In this document: positions 62,555 through 64,000 of the stretch, in pieces
Layout of the letters: every line of letters starts with the position of its first letter
Numbering within the stretch: the stretch's first letter is position 1
Source: Gemmatimonadota bacterium
GTDB taxonomy: Bacteria > JAAXHH01
DNA length: 64,000 nucleotides
Direction of reading: 5' to 3'
Assembly: GCA_026705925.1 (NCBI GenBank)
Contig: JAPOZT010000031.1
Location: 62,001 to 126,000, forward strand
Position numbers and translations under genes: made by a program
Notes under the pieces: generated by a model
The model's database searches: none
What the model saw: the letters and a program-made list of their open reading frames with translations, nothing else
What the model was told of the DNA's origin: nothing

Positions 62555-64000
62555 TGTGAGGCCTCCCGGTCCGCCTGGTCCGCACGATCCGCCTGGTCCG
62601 CACGGTCCGCACGGTCCGCCTGGTCCGCACGGTCCGTGATCATGGCCATGAGGGTCGCTTCGGCGACCAGTTCATCGTTTACATAAGCCTTGCCTTCCAT
62701 CTTGCAGGCGTGCATGCGCATCCGGATCGTTTCCAACTCGAAGCGGAGCTGGTCGCCGGGTTTTACCAGTCTGCGGAATCGGGCATGGTCGATGCCCATG
62801 AAATAGGCCATCTTGCTTTTCGGCTCATCGATCGTATTAAGCAGCAGCAGGCCGCCCGCCTGGGCCATGGCTTCCACGATCAGGACGCCCGGCATGACGG
62901 GATGGCCGGGAAAGTGGCCCGCGAAGAAGGGTTCGTTGATGGTCACGTTCTTCAGCGCGGTCACCCGTTTCCCCGATTCCATGTGGATCACCCGGTCGAT
63001 GAGCAGGAAGGGGTACCGGTGGGGGAGGATGCGCAGGATGTCCTCGATGCCCAGGACCGCTTCGGGTGCGGGCGCTGCAGGGGCAGATGCTGCAGGTGCG
63101 GGCGCCGCAGGGGCAGTAGACGCAGCAGGCGAATCAGACGCAGAAGACGCGGGTGCAGACGAATCGGCCTTCCTGGTTTCCGGCTTTTTCTTCACGCACG
63201 CGCCGCGGATCCTTCGCACGAGTTCCACGTTGGCGGCATGGGAGGACCGCGCGCCGAACACCTGCGCCCTGAGCGGCGCGCCGAGCAGGGCCAGGTCGCC
63301 GATCAAGTCGAGGGCCTTGTGCCGGCAGGGCTCGTTGTCGAACCGCAGCGGCTGGGAGCCCACGATCCCGTTCTCGCCGATCACCACCCTGTCCTCCACG
63401 CCGAACAGATCCTTCAATTCGTCCAGTTCCTCGTCGGACAGGTCCATGTCCGCGATGACCACCGCGCTTTCCAGGCTGCCGCCCTTGATCAGTCCCCTTT
63501 CGCGCAGGGCCTTCACGTCGCTCAGGAAGGTCCAGGTCCGCGCCGGGGCGAACTCGGTGACGAACTCGTCCTCCAGGGAATAGAGCACGGTGTGCTGGCT
63601 GGCCAGGTTGGATTTCTGGTAGTCGACCATGTAGGTGAGATGGAAATCGTCGGAGGGCATGACGACCAGTTCCTTAAGCAGGCCGTTCTCCCGCTCCGAA
63701 TACAGCACGGGGCTGTCCAGTTCCAGGTATTCCCTGGGGGCGTCCTGTTCGACGATGCCCGCTTCAATCAACGCGTTCACGAAGGGAATGGCGCTACCGT
63801 CGCAGATCGGCGGCTCGTCCCCGTCCAGTTCGATCTGGATATTGTCCAGGCCCAGGCCCGCGACGGCGGCCAGGACGTGCTCCACGGTGTGGATCCGGAC
63901 GCCATCCCGCGCCAGGTTCGTCCCCCGGGTCGTATCGATCACGTAGTCTATGTCCGCCGGGATTTCCAGCCGGTCGGGATGGTCGACGCGCACGAACCGG
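62551..64000 (-). CDS. lpxC/fabZ: Bifunctional UDP-3-O-acyl-GlcNAc deacetylase/3-hydroxyacyl-ACP dehydratase (5' end cut by window edge)
   Basis: Partial gene; the frame stays open to the edge (codons for RFVRVDHP just inside). The LpxC part has [17 protein letters not shown] (zinc His pair) and [14 protein letters not shown] (third ligand and catalytic His/Lys/Asp). A linker of about 45 residues rich in Ala, Ser and Pro leads to Fab[40 protein letters not shown] (active His and Glu) and [14 protein letters not shown]. The last 24 residues are a low-complexity Ala-Asp-Gln/Arg repeat from 9-bp units. Fused LpxC-FabZ is known in the FCB group. About the first 40-45 residues lie outside the window. 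Confidence 0.95.
   Translation of the reverse strand, partial: RFVRVDHPDRLEIPADIDYVIDTTRGTNLARDGVRIHTVEHVLAAVAGLGLDNIQIELDGDEPPICDGSAIPFVNALIEAGIVEQDAPREYLELDSPVLYSERENGLLKELVVMPSDDFHLTYMVDYQKSNLASQHTVLYSLEDEFVTEFAPARTWTFLSDVKALRERGLIKGGSLESAVVIADMDLSDEELDELKDLFGVEDRVVIGENGIVGSQPLRFDNEPCRHKALDLIGDLALLGAPLRAQVFGARSSHAANVELVRRIRGACVKKKPETRKADSSAPASSASDSPAASTAPAAPAPAASAPAAPAPEAVLGIEDILRILPHRYPFLLIDRVIHMESGKRVTALKNVTINEPFFAGHFPGHPVMPGVLIVEAMAQAGGLLLLNTIDEPKSKMAYFMGIDHARFRRLVKPGDQLRFELETIRMRMHACKMEGKAYVNDELVAEATLMAMITDRADQADRADRADQADRADQADREASQ
62568..62636 (-). repeat. 9-bp repeats at the 3' end of lpxC/fabZ
   Basis: About eight units alternating GTCCGCCTG and GTCCGCACG on the plus strand encode (A-D-Q/R) repeats at the protein's C-terminus, after the FabZ fold is complete. 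Confidence 0.85.

Overview
The window is GC-rich, gene-dense bacterial chromosome with 56 protein-coding genes called, one gene remnant, and no rRNA, tRNA, CRISPR array or insertion sequence that I could see. The organism is diderm: it has a fused LpxC/FabZ gene (cut by the right edge), LpxA, a large DUF5916-type outer-membrane barrel protein and a DsbD/ScsB-type thiol exporter. The LpxC-FabZ fusion is a hallmark of the FCB group. Together with futalosine-pathway menaquinone genes and many PhyH-family oxygenases, it suggests an uncultured FCB lineage such as Candidatus Latescibacterota or a relative. This is inference from gene content; I could not run a phylogeny.

Layout. 1-6.3 kb: a MoaD/ThiS-like protein, Tex, a SelA-fold PLP enzyme, a UbiD-type decarboxylase and a YciI protein. 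6.3-9.9 kb: an NCS2 nucleobase permease with an unusual C-terminal domain, an unknown protein and a two-domain VOC dioxygenase. 10-14.2 kb: mqnE-mqnC-mqnA plus a DUF362 gene. 14.2-19.3 kb: two class V aminotransferase-fold enzymes, an STAS protein and an IorA-like protein without its ferredoxin domain. 19.4-25.5 kb: an acyl-CoA synthetase, an M50 protease, a TPR protein, mobA, rsmI and a Gfo/Idh/MocA oxidoreductase. 25.8-31.4 kb: hemE with a HemD-like N-terminal extension, hemY, a HemL-superfamily aminotransferase, a PhyH oxygenase and a PstS-like remnant. 31.4-35.6 kb: three-gene pnt transhydrogenase and purT. 35.6-40.3 kb: PhyH, ThuA-like, peroxiredoxin, an SPFH/RHH two-gene unit and another PhyH. 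40.3-45.3 kb: a NatAB-like ABC exporter whose second permease is fused to a CPBP protease, and a PmtA-like methyltransferase. 45.4-51.7 kb: the DUF5916 barrel, scsB-like, a redoxin and a reversed hicBA pair. 52-59.9 kb: two tandem PhyH genes, a TPP lyase-type enzyme, an M81 peptidase, an EamA transporter, an unknown protein and an M20 amidohydrolase. 59.9-64 kb: an unknown probably all-helical protein, lpxA and lpxC/fabZ.

How genes work together. mqnA/C/E are three steps of futalosine menaquinone synthesis. hemE and hemY are translationally coupled haem steps. pntAA-pntAB-pntB form one proton-pumping transhydrogenase. lpxC/fabZ-lpxA couple lipid A and fatty-acid synthesis. The tandem PhyH pair next to a TPP enzyme resembles an alpha-oxidation-style hydroxylate-then-cleave arrangement, with substrate unknown.

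Two patterns run through the window. First, short GC-rich tandem repeats (9-33 bp) appear inside genes in frame, and in two places provide the stop codons of genes. Second, sigma70-like promoters (TTGACN, 16-18 bp, TATATT or similar) can be read upstream of many transcription units. The items I rate most interesting are the SPFH/RHH unit with a tandem operator on its promoter, the PhyH proteins lacking the iron-binding Asp, the HemD-like/HemE fusion, the NCS2 permease with a degenerate ATPase-like tail, and the stop-codon repeat array between mobA and rsmI.
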